Below the pieces are notes generated by a model, which saw nothing but the letters and a program-made list of their open reading frames with translations, did not search any database and had not been told where the DNA came from. The position numbers were made by a program, and so were the translations under genes. A DNA stretch of 64,000 nucleotides from Liolophura sinensis (taxonomy: Eukaryota; Mollusca; Polyplacophora; Chitonida; Chitonidae): assembly GCF_032854445.1 (NCBI RefSeq), contig NC_088302.1, forward strand, positions 22,763,788-22,827,787, given 5' to 3'. Every line of letters starts with the position of its first letter. Positions within the stretch are counted from its first letter, which is position 1. Below, piece after piece: positions 12,001-25,596 of the stretch.

Positions 12001-15000
12001 ATCAAACTTAAAATTCTTTTGAGAATTTAATTTAATTAACATTACACAAACATACCAGACAGAGAATCATTTCCCTTATCCATATTTATTATCGGTTAGG
12101 AGCCATTCTATACATTTGTATTTTCACAGATAAATTTTTATAGAATCATATTCATGTGTGTATATATATAAATACATTTTGAAGAGCTTCTTCCAGAAGT
12201 GAAAATGACCCAAATACTTGACAGCATTTTTTATAAGACCATCAGATACAAATCTCTGAATGTTACGTGTAGTAAACCGTGAATGACAGTATACAACTGT
12301 CCTACCCTGTACATGATCTATCATTGTTATAGGTACTAAGGCGTCTAACAAGATAATACAGGTTATAAAAAAAAAAATACACACACACACAGATGTTATT
12401 AATGAGCCACTATAATTACCATTATTAATAACAGTTAATTGACTAAATTAACATTATCTAAAATAAGAGATATATCTGTAAATATATCTTGTGGATTTAG
12501 ATGAATCGACATAGATTTGCCATATCATACTTAACATTTGTCATCATTCATCTGCAAGATAAGATGAAATTTGACAAAACTAATTAATAAAGCTGTTCAG
12601 TACTTCCAGCCACTCTCTGCCTTGGGTTCGGCCAAAAACTATTATCTACAATATCAAATATTTTGATTAAGTATTCATGTGATTAACATATTCTACCATA
12701 TCAACCCGCCAAATCATGAAATCAGCCTGCCTGGTTTGCCCTTTTCATCATCCCTGTTATGAGTGGGCCTTTACAAAATCTAAGAATGGGCTTATACCGT
12801 TGCTGATTTCATGATACAACTATTGTGTATTTAAATTTACATAATAAAGTTCTACCCTTTGTTTCTCCCCGCCCCCCACAAACCCACAAAAAAAAAAAAA
12901 AAATGGAAACTTGATGTACAACTACTGAATTTCTTCATATATCTAAGAATGACAGATATCCCGTATTGTTTTATAACTCGCAACACATATTATTTCCACT
13001 TTTTACACAACTGCCAATTAAATATTCTTTGCACAAATTCTGCATTAAGCATCACAGTTCCTTCATTCATTACTTCACTGTTACTGGCCATGGATATCTG
13101 AGACCAATCATATTTAGCCTATGACTGGGACTGGTTTTACCAATTCTGATCTAAAAATCTTACACTGTAGCAGACTATTTAAGAAAATACATATAAAAAT
13201 AGTTCTCTCTTGGTTTGAATGCCAATATATATGTGTGTATATATATATAAACTTAAAATATACACATTGTTTCTTCATCCACTGACACTTTCAAAAAATG
13301 TCTTCACATTTCAACATAGGATAACACTGATCAGATGTACTTATGATAATTTAATCAGACAACAAAAAATGTCTATAAAACCCATTAAAAAATCATTAAC
13401 AATTAAGGTCAACATACTGCCAGTATAAATAGTATGCAAAAAATATATTCTTTTAAAAATGATTAAAATGAGAAACTAGAAGAAATACAACTTTCTGACT
13501 GCTGGTTACACTGCTCATTAGACATGTAGGCTACAAAAACACTACTGATTAGGGCTCTCCAGTGTAACCTGAAGGAGGTGTTTCTGAAATTTGTCTTTGA
13601 AACACACCTCAGCCATGGGTCTATATTTAGAAATTTACAAACTTTAAATCTGCAAGTTTTGATTATGAGAAAATGAGAGGATGAAATCCATTGTGTACAT
13701 ATATGAAGATCATGGTCGCTGTGCAGCATAACATGTTCCTTAATGATCTTCCAATAATTAACTAGTATGGGAACCTGAATAATCACTGTGAGAGTTGAAT
13801 TCTGGGATCTAAAAATAAAAAGCTAACATAATGTTTATCAATGATGTTAACATCAACCTGCCAATAATGCCTTGAGTTTATATTATTGCATATCTTATTC
13901 TAAAAACACACATTTCTATTTCTGTAGTTAAATTATATTAAATGAGCATCTATTTAGAAGATAAGTATACATGTACATGTATAATCATTTTATAATTCAT
14001 CTTATCAATACAGGATGTTTTTGTTTAAAAATTAAATTGGGAGAAGTAAATAATATTGTAGAATTACTGCAGGTCTCATACACCTATTCATGAATAAAAC
14101 ATATAGGGTTCTTGTTTTTTTTGTTTTTTTTCCAGTGGCAAGATGTTAACAGCTGTTGTTATCAAGAGGATATCCCTTCACAGAGCAGGTAATTAAATTT
14201 CATACCTCATCATTCAGCAATCACACAAACGCTATCTCTAACGATGGAATGTCTCTGTGTCAGATTTAGGGGAAACTTTTTCTTGCCTGGTGATTTCTTT
14301 ACATTTTACTTACTGTTGTACAAATACCTGAATTTACCTTTTCACAAACATCGTTAGTAAAGATTTATAAGTAAGATTAACTTCCTGTTGCTGTTGGAAT
14401 TAATACAATTTAGCCAAGATAATTAAATGCTTAACGATCAAAATTAATTGGATAGTGATGGTAGTATTTTCCTGTGGATACCTCAACTAAGGCTTAAGGA
14501 AGCTGTGCAGATTACCACCTGTTTAATTACCAGGGGAGGCAGGATTTTCGCGACTCACAGGAAGTATAAATATCTAAGTACTTGTAAGATTAACCACAAA
14601 AACAAATGACTTTCATCAGGTATTCAATCTCAGGATGCTCATGTTATCCTCTGCAGCAGGAGTTCAACACGCTGTCTGCATGCAAAATTTCGGCAAAATT
14701 GGACCTCCTCAATTAGCTGAGTGAATATGAAGAGGGTTATACAAGTCAAAAAAGAACTTTCACTTCCTCTTAAAACAAGAAAAATATTAGTATTTATATT
14801 TGTGGATGGCAATAATTTAAATACATGTGTCTGGTAAAAGATTGAAATACAAGTCCAACATAAAATTAATTAAACTAAAAAAAAAAAATCTTCAATATTG
14901 CTTTCACTTAAATGTTTTCTTTTTTTTCCCACTGAACTACAAGCTTTCATGCCTAGCCCTGGACCCAGATCTAATTAGAATAGTGCATCTAATTGCCCGT

Positions 15001-16260
15001 TAAAAGTACACATCTCTGCAGTAAACTATAAATTCAGGACTAAGGCTTCCAAAGGTAAAAATGAAAAAGAGAAAAATTTGGTCTAACATAACTGGAATGC
15101 AACATTATCAATAAATTCAACCATTTTTAATTCAAGCATTTGAATGTATTTAATCTACTGAAAAAAAACATTTTTAAAACAAAGGAGGATTTTCATTGGT
15201 CTTCATGTTACAGGCTTAATTCATCATGTTTTTCTTTTTGCTTTAACGCTTTAAGAAATGAGCAGCAGTTGTTATGAGTGAACACTGATTTTTGGGTAGA
15301 TTACGTCCTTAGCATGGGTACTAAAGACCTGTACTGGTCGGGTATCTCCAATAACAAAACAAGGCATCAAATAAGCCCCCAGGGTGAAACACAACCCCTA
15401 CAAATTGACCAGCCTTAAGCTGTTGAACTATACAGTAAATCATAGGCTCAAACCACAGTGCCTCACAGCTGACAGATCACGATCTTTGCCCAGAGAAATG
15501 TTTGTCTGTCATACTGTGCAGAAACATGTCATTAAGCTGGATAAATACAGGTTTTCAAATCTATCTTATAATCGCATTCATATACACATGTATACATAAT
15601 GGTCTTTTGGGGGCGGGGGCTTTGAGAGAGGGTATTAACCTAAAAATACTCATTAAGGCCCACAACAGTAACCAGATAAAGATGCAGATGATAAAAATGA
15701 CCTAAAAGAAAAAAAAAATAAACGAAAAAAAATGGAAAGAAAAAAGACAAAACATAAATGAGTCTTAATTGATTTCTGAGTGAAATACCACATTTCCCTC
15801 TAATACCTGGTAAATAATTACATCCCCCCTGGGCAAAACAGTGAAACAAGGAAAAAAAAATAATAATAATAAGTAAACCATTGTAATTGTTTAATGACTT
15901 TACGCATGTTCAACATGTATTAAGTACAATGACAATTGGATACATCTACCACTAAATCACTGAAGTCAAACATGACCGCTCATGTGTGTCGGAACCCTCC
16001 AATACTAACACGGGTAAAAAGTCATCGCTAGCTTAATGTTTATATGCAATGCATGCTCGTTTGCACACTGACTTTGATCATTCACCTAGCAGAATATTTC
16101 TACAGTGTAGGTGATGTATTTTGATACCTTAGCTATGGGATTACGCCCTCATATGAGACCATTGATTTGTTTTAGTACACATTCAGAAACTGCTAGATGA
16201 AGCACACTAACACTGTAAGAGATGATGACAATGTATAGACTATAATATTCCCCCACTGTC
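9060..16260. other. Intron 1 stretch with no recognised element
   Basis: AT-rich intron sequence with only short (TA) runs near 9391 and 13230 and homopolymers. GC-richer unique patches near 10360-10560 and 10880-11480 might be regulatory, but I see no specific signal. Confidence 0.6.
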
Positions 16261-16269
16261 AGCTGACCT

Positions 16270-16556
16270 GAGCACCTTCCGGCTCTTAACATAAAGTTGG
16301 AGCACCTCTAGAATTGTAATACAATAAAATAGCGAGCACCTCCTGGTTTACAAACACCATAAAATAGGAGCACCTCCTTACTGCTAACAACATAAATTGG
16401 AGCATCTCTAGAATTGTAATACAACAAAATAGGAGCACCTCTTGGTTTATAACACCATAAAATAGGAGCACCTCCTGGTTTATAACACCATAAAATAGGA
16501 GCACCTCCTTACAGCTAACAATATAAATTGGAGTATCTCTAGAATTAGAACATAAG
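16270..16556. repeat. 33-bp minisatellite
   Basis: About eight to nine units of 32-35 bp beginning GGAGCACCTC. Three unit types alternate (CTGGTTTATAACACC, CTAGAATTGTAATAC, CTTACAGCTAACAAT). Position 16556 abuts a second, unrelated array. A minus-strand frame crosses both arrays because both periods are multiples of three. Confidence 0.9.
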
Positions 16557-16596
16557 ACACATGGATATGTATAAAAGATCTCAATGACATGAAAAA

Positions 16597-16941
16597 CATG
16601 TACCATCCTGATATCATAGTACATGTGTACCATCCTAACAACTAGGGACAGTGTGTACCATCCCGGATAACATAGTATGTGTATCATACTGATAACACAG
16701 GACATGTGTACCAACCTGATAACATAGTATGCGTACCATCCTGATAACACCTGACATGTGTACCATCCCAATAACACAGGGCACATGTACCATCCTGATA
16801 ACACAGGATATGTGTACCAACCTGATAACATAATCCATGTATCATACTGATAAAACAGGACCATGTGTACCATCCTGATAAAAACAGGACATGTGTACCA
16901 TCCTGATAACACAGGGTGTGTGTACCATCCTGATAACATAA
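16597..16941. repeat. 27-bp minisatellite
   Basis: About 12-13 units of roughly 27 bp with core TGTACCATCCTGATAACACA. It is separated from the 33-bp array by only about 40 bp. Variants replace CATCC with AACCT or CATAC. Confidence 0.95.
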
Positions 16942-17732
16942 ATCAAACATTTGCACAGGTACCAGAGTGACAAAAAGTGACAAAAGGACCACAAAATTGA
17001 TTGGGGTGTTATTGAGACTTACATCTCTTAGCATACTCGTTTATTTCCCCTTACCAACACCAATGAACAAATAAAACAAATAAATACAAACAAAACAAGA
17101 ACAAAAAATGCAGGACTTACAGTCTGTAAAAGTAACAGGTTATTAAAGGTCAGAAGTATTTTTTTCAAGTAGGAGAGTACAATGATATCACTAGGCACAA
17201 ACACTTTGTAAAAAAACCCATGTACAAATAATGCACCAAGAAGTCCATGTTTTGAAGGCTGCATGTTCATTTCCTTTGTGTAAGCCAGGAATCACTTTTG
17301 GGGGGTTCCAGAGCCCCAGGGTTCCCATACTGCTATTTACTTAAGGGTGAAATTCAAGCCCTAGACAATGACTGTAAGAGAAAAGAAAACATTACTCTGC
17401 TCTAGACAACAAGGGAACCAAATCACAGCTATGCCTATACATGGGTGTGCGTATCGACCTGTATGTATCCTTTTCCTCTCAATGTGTCACCCCGTTTTCA
17501 AAAAAACTTCTCATTGAATCTCCATTAATAAAATCAAAACCAAACGTTGAAATTTGCAAGACAAGAGCTTGTGTACTGCTATGATCAAATCAAGAAATAT
17601 AATTATGAAAAGAACAAATTCACTGTTTTCTCTGCCAAACAAGCATACACTTTAACTACAACTTTCAAAGGATTTCAAATATTTAAGCAAAAATTAAAGC
17701 ATCAGAACCAGTATTAGAATTATAAGTATACA

Positions 17733-17760
17733 TCCCCCCCCCATCCCCCCCCCCACCCAC
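17733..17760. repeat. Poly-C tract
   Basis: Runs of nine or more C separated by AT or A; it can form a G-quadruplex on the minus strand. Confidence 0.9.
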
Positions 17761-18280
17761 TTGTCTAGGTCACTGATAATTTCTAAATCAAAACATAACC
17801 AAAATGAAACAATATTTACTTAGGTGGTGTATCTAAACTTTTCACTTTTAACAGAGCAATGTCATCACAAAACAAAGCTAAAACAATGTGGGTGGAGAAA
17901 CAAGCATGTTCCCGAATGATGGTTTCATTTCTTGAATTTAATTACCTCTACTGATAAAATTAGATTCCTGACATATGCAGTTTTGGTGTCCAATCAGTTA
18001 CAGACGATGATTAGAACCTGACATACAATAAGTTGGTGCTATTTATGAAAAGTTATATAACAAGGTAGTTACTTATATTGGATAACACAGTGGATGATAT
18101 GCAAGGAACATGATATGCTCAAGTATCAATATGATAATATAACCATCATCAAGGTTGCCTCAATCATTTTTATTTTTTCTCTCATTCTGCCTGTCTCCCT
18201 CACATTGATTTAATCAGACATCATTGTTTTTTGAAAGACACTAAGATGTCATTCCTGCCTGCACAGGAGTGTACATCCAC

Positions 18281-18440
18281 AATCATTTATTTATTATGGT
18301 TTGATAGGTGTTTTATGATGTAGGCTACTCATGAATATTTCACTTATACAACAACAGTGATCAGCAATTATAGTGAGAGGAAAGCTGGCAGAGCCCTAGG
18401 GAAAATTGGAGCCACAACCATCAGCAGGTTTCTGACAGAC
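18281..18440 (-). repeat. V-SINE-like element, degraded, ending in a minisatellite
   Basis: TTTATTATGGTTTGATAGGTGTTTTATG, CTCATGAATATTTCACTTAT, GCAGAGCCCTAGGG and CCATCAGCAGGTTTCTGACA follow the order of the SINE from tail to central domain. The match ends near 18440, where tandem repeats begin instead of the CCGGAGAGGAAGCC segment and tRNA head. Confidence 0.75.
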
Positions 18441-18645
18441 ATTCTCACAGAAGATGAGAGACATTCTCACAGAAGACACCAGAAATGACATCTCACATAA
18501 GACACCTGACATGAGGTCCCAACCTGTTACAGGGGCGATGACACCAGAAATGATTCCACCCAGCCTCAGCAGAATGACACCAGAAATGACGCCCCACCTA
18601 ACCACAGGGCAATAACACCAGAAATGACACCCCACCAGTCACAGT
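18436..18645. repeat. Irregular 36-39-bp minisatellite
   Basis: Repeated cores ACACCAGAAATGACACC and GACATTCTCACAGAAGA with variable spacing, about six imperfect units. The array is continuous with the truncated SINE on its left. Confidence 0.75.
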
Positions 18646-20050
18646 ACACTGACAGCAATGATCCTATACTATATCTTTTATACCCTTATGCCGAGGTCAT
18701 GTCAAACCCTTGAAAGGGCAAAGGTTGGCAAATTTTGAAGTCTTAGGTTTGACTCAACTTGGGACTGAACCCCAGACCCCCTGCTCACAAGGTAGGCGTG
18801 AAGAGCTGTCCTATGATATGTATGTGCTCGAGTCACTTGAACAGTAAAAGTTAAATTACAGACACAATGCACAGGCATACAGTTGTTTGTGGGTACACCT
18901 GGGTAGTAAAAACTCAAAAGTACTGTGTGTTCATGCAATAAAGACTACAACTGATATAAATCGACACAAATAAAAACCCATGTAATGTAGACATAGGTAA
19001 TAAAAGCCCCAAGTAACGTAAATCTACATGATAAAAAGTGCATGTAATGTACATCTGTGTAATAAAAATCCAATACTACTCTATCTGTATTCTGCATACA
19101 TGAGCAGAGACTTCTCAGATATATATGTAAAGTGAAAAGTTCAATTCATTTAAAAATCAAGGATTCTATCTTTCATAACCATGCCAGATTATTCACTGAT
19201 ACATCCTGGTCACAGTTTAAATAATTAGAAGCAATTTTACAATCTTAATACAATTTTTTTTAAGTTTCTTACCTGGCTGCTTGGTTCAATAAATATACAA
19301 AAATGAATCATGAAGGAAGGTATAAAAATAAATCTAGAGGATCTTTCCAGTTAATTAAACTTTAAAGAAATTTGAAACAAACTTGTGGCCAAATATTAAT
19401 CTGGATGAACAGCTGCCATTTGTCAACAAGATTATCAATGAAATCTGGTGTGGAGCTAACAGTATTAAACCATTAAAGTCTGCATTCTGATACGCAAACA
19501 AGTCAAACTTGTTCACAGATGTACTCCTAGAGAAAGATCGATCTCCGGGTATAACTGATAACATCAACAAGAGGCGTATTTTGATGCAGCTGTATACCGC
19601 ATATGTATTTGAATTCATGTAAAAGATATATGTTTTATTCATATATGTTGCCATACATGGAGATTAAAACTTCGAAAACAAGAAAGCTAAGGTTTCACAT
19701 AGATTATAGCAATCTTTTCAAAGAAATTTATGCCTACATGTTATCATGAGCAGAACTCTGAAAATAATTTGTTTGTGTCTTTACAGATGAAAGCTTCATA
19801 AAACTGAGCAAATTATTTCTCCACACTGCACAGTTCTCAAAGAATATTCCAAAATTTTGGACACAACAATTGTTGGAAAGGTTGAAGAAATAGGGTAATT
19901 AGTTTTGACTTATGGCCAATCAGTACATTTGCAAATATGCTTTATTTTCATCAACATTTGATTTGCATATAATTTTTTCCTTGGACTCAAATTTTTATAG
20001 TATAACCACATAGTGAAATGTTAAGAACGTACAATGAAATGAATGCAGAT

Positions 20051-20140
20051 GGTGGGTGGGTGTGTGGGGGGGGGGGGGGGGGAGATGGAGGGAGAGGCGT
20101 GGCTGGGAGGGAGGTGGAGGTGGAGGTAGAGGTGGAGGGG
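20051..20140. repeat. G-rich tract with potential G-quadruplexes
   Basis: A run of about 19 G is followed by GGAGGTGGAGGTGGAGG-type purine repeats on the plus strand, the non-template strand for dac. Confidence 0.9.
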
Positions 20141-20789
20141 TTAATAAAGATATTTACAGGCCTTTTTAATTTTGCGTTAGGATAATAAATGGACTGTTAA
20201 TTTATCTAAAGAACTTAATTTGTCCAGGTCATGTGAAAAAAGGCACTTAATATAACATACATGTATACATCCACCGACATGTACCAGAAGGTACAAATAT
20301 AATGATCAGACGTAGAAATCACCTATCTCTTAAAGAAACCTATATGAAAATTTATATAAGGCATTCTACAAGTAAATGATATAGGCCTGTATTAAGCCGA
20401 TATTCTTTGGTATAAAATACAGTAAAACACAAAGCATATGGTATTTTGAAATAAATATTAACTTAATATCACATTTCTCTGATATATTTATTTTAAATAG
20501 ATGGAGATATCTTGAAATGATCTATCTGCATGACGCTGCATGGTAAACAGTTATAATGAGCAGTAATATATATGTATATGGTGCTCAATAACATTTATCT
20601 GCCCGCTTAACAGTTTTATTTGCATGCAGGTTTAAAAACGATGTAGAAAACTATCGAGTTTCCGAACAGAGAATTGAAGAATATTCTTGGGAGTTAGACA
20701 ATGAGGTGTGTATATTCAAACCTATCTTATTTCTCCAAGCCACCATCTGCTATAATTCTCATCTTCCACAAACCTTTTCATTAGAAATG

Positions 20790-20990
20790 CAACCAGAATG
20801 GTGGAAAAATATAGTGAAATGCGCAGAGATTCTATGGAGTTGGGATTCAGGTTTCTTCACTACAGGGGTATAACCCCGGGTAACAAAGACCCCAAACAAA
20901 CCCCCTTGCCCCAGCTTTGAAACAGCAGAATGGCAAAGCGTTTCTCTTTTGATTTGCATCAAACTCTGTAAGGGAGATATCACTTTTCCA
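20790..20990. promoter_or_regulatory. Candidate conserved noncoding element with POU octamer
   Basis: A unique block in intron 1 holding a perfect octamer ATTTGCAT at 20952-20959 inside TTTTGATTTGCATCAAAC, and GGGTATAACCCCGGGTAAC. The regulatory role is inference. Confidence 0.2.
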
Positions 20991-21924
20991 CATCTGAACC
21001 TACCACTGAAACAAGGGGGGGAAGGGAGGAGGGGTGGGGGTAAGGCTCGGAGTACAAACTAGCGTGGAGAAAATAATAAGATGGATTCAAAGAAAGAGAA
21101 ACAGTGGTAAGTGAATATTCGGAAAATGCCTCCGAGTGTTTAGGGAAAAAACATTGGATGGTTTTAGATCTACCATTTAAAATAAAGTCAGCTGCCGAGA
21201 TGCAGTATGCAGTAGCAAGGACAATGATACATAGATTAAAATAGCACGGCCGAGGGAGACAGCGTCTTGCGACCCTTCAACATTCGGGACAAGTGGCCAG
21301 TGGATAAAAGAGAGTGTTATAGGGAAAATTGAGTACTAATATCACGGCAATTTTCTTCTTTTCTTCTTTTTGTTGAAACTTCACACAATGCCAAGGCAAA
21401 AATCAACAGCCTGACTGTGGGCCGAAAGGGCCCTCCATAAACACAAAGAACTGCAATATACAATAGACAACAATAAAAGAAGTTAGCACTGAAGATTTCT
21501 CTCACGGCCTGGCAGGGTGAACCCAAGGTGAAACAGTTGGTGCTGGATGTTTCTCAAGGGGCGCTACAAAGTGTCGTGAATATATACCCACAGAAAATGC
21601 CCTTCAAGCCAGCATTTGGAAGTTGGGGACACTAAATCTTGTCAAACTTTCACACTCAGTAATAATCGTTTACAGAATATACTCTCTTGTTACACGTCAG
21701 AAATAGATTTGAAGACATGTGTTTTTCCTGTTTATTTTTTTTTTCTTTTTCTTTTTTGGAGAATCTAAATAGTCTACTCTATTTGAGCACATTGTTTATC
21801 AAGAAAAATAAGCCCGAATTCCCGTGAATACTCTGATTCCGAACTTTTCACATCTCATGCCTAATGGTGTCTCTATTCACATACATATACATGTTAATGA
21901 TTTCACAATAATCTATTTAAGCTT

Positions 21925-21964
21925 CCCCCCCACCCCCCGCCCCCACCCCCCACCCCCAACCCCC
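21925..21964. repeat. Poly-C tract with G-quadruplex potential on minus strand
   Basis: Six or more C-runs of 4-7 bases separated by A or G over 40 bp. Confidence 0.9.
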
Positions 21965-23999
21965 ATTTTCTCCATTAATCAATAACAATTAGTAACGAGC
22001 AGTATGTGATTCTGTTACATTCTATGATATGGTAAACATTAACAAAAAGATACACTGTGTATTATATTTTATGTATTTTTCACAGCAAATTAACTGCATC
22101 TAAATTTGTCTATTTGAATGAAAACTTAAGTGGAAGAATTCGAGCATGATGATATGAGTGAGTGTGTACAACTGCAACACTAACTGTGAATGTGCATTGA
22201 TTTAAAAGTTATACAGAGTAAAAAACATCTCAGTGTTCTAACAAATTAAATGGGGGGTAGACTTCAGGCCAAACAGCGGGAATTGTTTAGGTGTGTTGGA
22301 ATGGTAAAGCGGAGACTGTGGGGGTCAAAGACAGTGGACAATGCTGTGGAGCAAGTGAATGTGTGAAGAGGATTGCAAACAAACCAAACAAAACCCAGCA
22401 TTCAACAGACAACAGGGGAACCTTGTTTGTCATGCCTCTTAACTTTTCTCTTAACACTTGTGGATGGGTACTGGGTCGGGCGTGTGTACGCTGGGGGGAG
22501 GGGGTCAGAGGAGCGGTGGTGCAGTAAGGCAAGGGATTAAGCCAGGAGGTTAGTGAGGCTGATCAATCCCTCACCTCTCCTAATCTCTGTCTATTTGCTC
22601 AGGGTACTTCTGGGGTCTGAGTGGTTCAGGGTGGGTGGGGACTAGGGACACAACCATGTGAGCACACATTTAAACACCCAGAGTCTATTACAATTGTCCA
22701 CACGGACACAATTAACACTCTATTAAGCCTGTACATTAAAAGCGGAGCAGTGTCATGTTGAGCAATTAGAGGAATAAACAACTTAAGATTGATTTTACTT
22801 CAGTTGTGATCAGTAACAAACACAGTGCTATTTACCTGTGTTTCCCCAGCCCCTGGGGTGCCAAGTGCAGGTTTAACCCACCACTCCAGGTAACTAAGGC
22901 CGCAGTATGGGTGGCCAGGTATGTGGTCAATCCGTGTAAACTTCACCCGAGTTGTTTTTCATTTCAGTTTGCACTAAACCATGAGCACCTTTTATTTCGT
23001 ATTTATACACCTTTCTCTAAGCAGAATTGTGGGGCAAATAAAACAGGGCAGAGTAAACGCATTTGATGATCAGTCAGAGCTATCGTATAACTGCTGACGT
23101 CTAACCAACTATCAAGTGGGACAATGAGTGGTGTGCCCAGGAGAAGGGCTTTCTACACAGAAAACTTTCTCTTATTTTTATATGGATCGAACCTTCCTTG
23201 AAACTGCAGTTGACAAACTTTCTACCAGTGCAAGATAAATAGGGTTTCAAGCATTTAAAATCAACCCTCTTGTTAATCTCTGTCACATTATGGTATCAAG
23301 AGTATTATGACGAGCTTATAAACTATGGTGTTTCAAGGATAAATGTACTTTTTATTTGCATAAATAGAATAATGTTACTGTAATTCTTCAACATTTTTGC
23401 ATGATTGCAAGGTGTTTATTTAAGCTTATTCCGAAGGCATTATTCTGTGTGGACTGATAAATTATACTTTTTGTGAAGCCCTGAAATTGGCCAATCCAAC
23501 AAATATAGTTTTGCCTCCAAAAACAAATTAAGAAAGTGCATAAATTGCACTAGAAGTTGCTCTTTCATAGGTGAAAAGTTTGAGGAATTAGTGAAGCAGT
23601 GATTCTTGTGTGAACAAAATGTGTTGAACAGTCCAGACTTTTTTGAATTTATTTTATTGTATATATCATCATGACATGCAAATATGTCATTTCTGGTCAG
23701 GTTTTTTATCCAATTAAAATGCACATTCAATTTCAACATTTGACAGGAAAAAAAACAGCGTCATTTTCTAATTTACTGATAACAGCCATCATTTCGTACA
23801 ATGATGAAAGAACTTATATACATTACCATGTTGAGTTAGAAGAAAAAAAGGAGAATATAAAGAAAAGAACTATTCATCAATCTATAGTTAATAATATATC
23901 ATGAAGACCTCTCAATCGTTGGCGAGCAGCTGAACAAAGAAACCAAAGAATATTCGCTAGACTACTATGTTCACTTTCTCTTATATATTTACACAAAAC

Positions 24000-24205
24000 T
24001 CGTCTTTTGTTAAGGCAGGCTGTCAAGGACAGGCTAAAACCGCTTTAAATAATACGGGCTGAATTTTAATGGAAAAAAAGGAGTAATTTACCAGGAATTA
24101 AAGCGAAGAGAAATCTAAATACAGGTGGTGTAAGCTGTGGAAATGAGATTTATTGATGGATTGCAGGCCACGTGGATGACAAAGGGCTGATCAATGAAAG
24201 TAGAG
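24000..24205. promoter_or_regulatory. Candidate conserved noncoding element, intron 1
   Basis: A repeat-free block with an E-box CACGTG at 24169-24174 and ACAAAGG (Sox/TCF-like) at 24179-24185, plus GATTTATTGATGG and AGGAATTAAAGCG. Proposed from motif density only. Confidence 0.22.
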
Positions 24206-24280
24206 GCTACACTTACATTTAATATATGTGTATATATACATATACTTTAGAGAGGAGAATTGCGGCTGGTGGAAATGGCT

Positions 24281-24345
24281 GTGGGTGGGGGGATGGCAGG
24301 AGGGTAGAGGGGGGATGGCAGGAGGGTAGAGGGGTGAAGGGGAGC
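24281..24345. repeat. G-rich tract containing a roughly 24-bp duplication
   Basis: GGGGATGGCAGGAGGGTAGA occurs twice in tandem, flanked by further G-runs. Confidence 0.9.
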
Positions 24346-25388
24346 TAGAGGGCCTTCACCCAAACAATGTAGTTCTATGTGCCTTAGCACAACAAAATGC
24401 TATTGTGACATACACATTGGCGGAAGTAAGAGCCAGATGCAATTGGACGGTGCAAGCATGGCTCATAATAATGTCTGTGGTTTGTCGCCGTGCAGAAAAC
24501 AGAACTTAATAAAGTTTTTATTCCTTTTCCTCAACGTCCACGTCTTTCGAAGATCATAAAAAGAAAAGAAAAAAAAATGGCCATGTTCCATTTCCCCTTT
24601 TTAATAGGAGCTGACTATAATCAACACACTTGACTGGCTTCTATTAACAAAGTCTTTTGGTTTGGCAAGATTTTCTTAGATCTATTCGGACCACTGAAAG
24701 TCATTGTTTAGAATGACATATTATGTTTTAATATGCTTGCAAAATGTTGACAATGCCAACCCCTTAGCACAGGGTCCCTCGAGTTTACTCTAACCTGCTG
24801 CTCACTAAATCACACCAATAAACCAGACCTTCATCTACTCGATCGAGCTAAATGTTTTAGAATTTGAAAGGCGTATGAATTGAAAACTCAATTGGCGAGT
24901 AAAAGCGGAACATAAACAAGCATAATGGTTGCTGGGGTAACACAGAATCCATTATCGACAACCATTATTCTCTGATGAAGCGTAACAGCAAACGACGGAA
25001 AATATGAACCTGGAGACTATATTGAGAGCCAGACAATCTGTCATCAGGGTCAAAACAAGGCCATTTTCGATTCAATCAGAAACAACTCACTCTGAACCTT
25101 AAGCCAGAAGTCATTAGGTCAGGATTTCTGCAAATCTGTTACACCAGTATAACAGTTTTAAAGAACTTTAAAGAACTCTGCCAAAAGTTTTAACTCTGAC
25201 TCTTATGCAAACATCACTTATACTTTAAACCTATGTGCATGTTGTGTAGCAATTCAAATCCTAATCTAGAATCTTAAATTATTTAAAGCAATCAATGAAA
25301 AATTCATAGAAATTTTTGTAACCAACAAGCATTCAATAAAATGAACACACAATATAACAATAAAAATGGAATTTCATGAAGTTTGGAA

Positions 25389-25596
25389 ATCTGTGATGTA
25401 TCTGTGATGTATCTGTGATATCTGTGATGTATCTGTGATGTATCTGTGACATCTGTGATGTATCCATGATGTATCTGTGATGTATCTGTGATATCTGTGA
25501 TGTATCTGTGATGTATCCATGATGTATCTGTGATGTATCTGTGATGTATCCATGATGTATCTGTGATGAATCCGTGATGTATCTGTGATGTATCTG
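25389..25596. repeat. 11-bp minisatellite
   Basis: About 19 units of TCTGTGATGTA with 9-bp deletion variants and a CCATGATGTAT variant. The variants recur in a pattern, so block duplications have occurred. Apparent Ile-Thr-Asp-Thr-Ser-rich frames are by-products. Confidence 0.97.
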
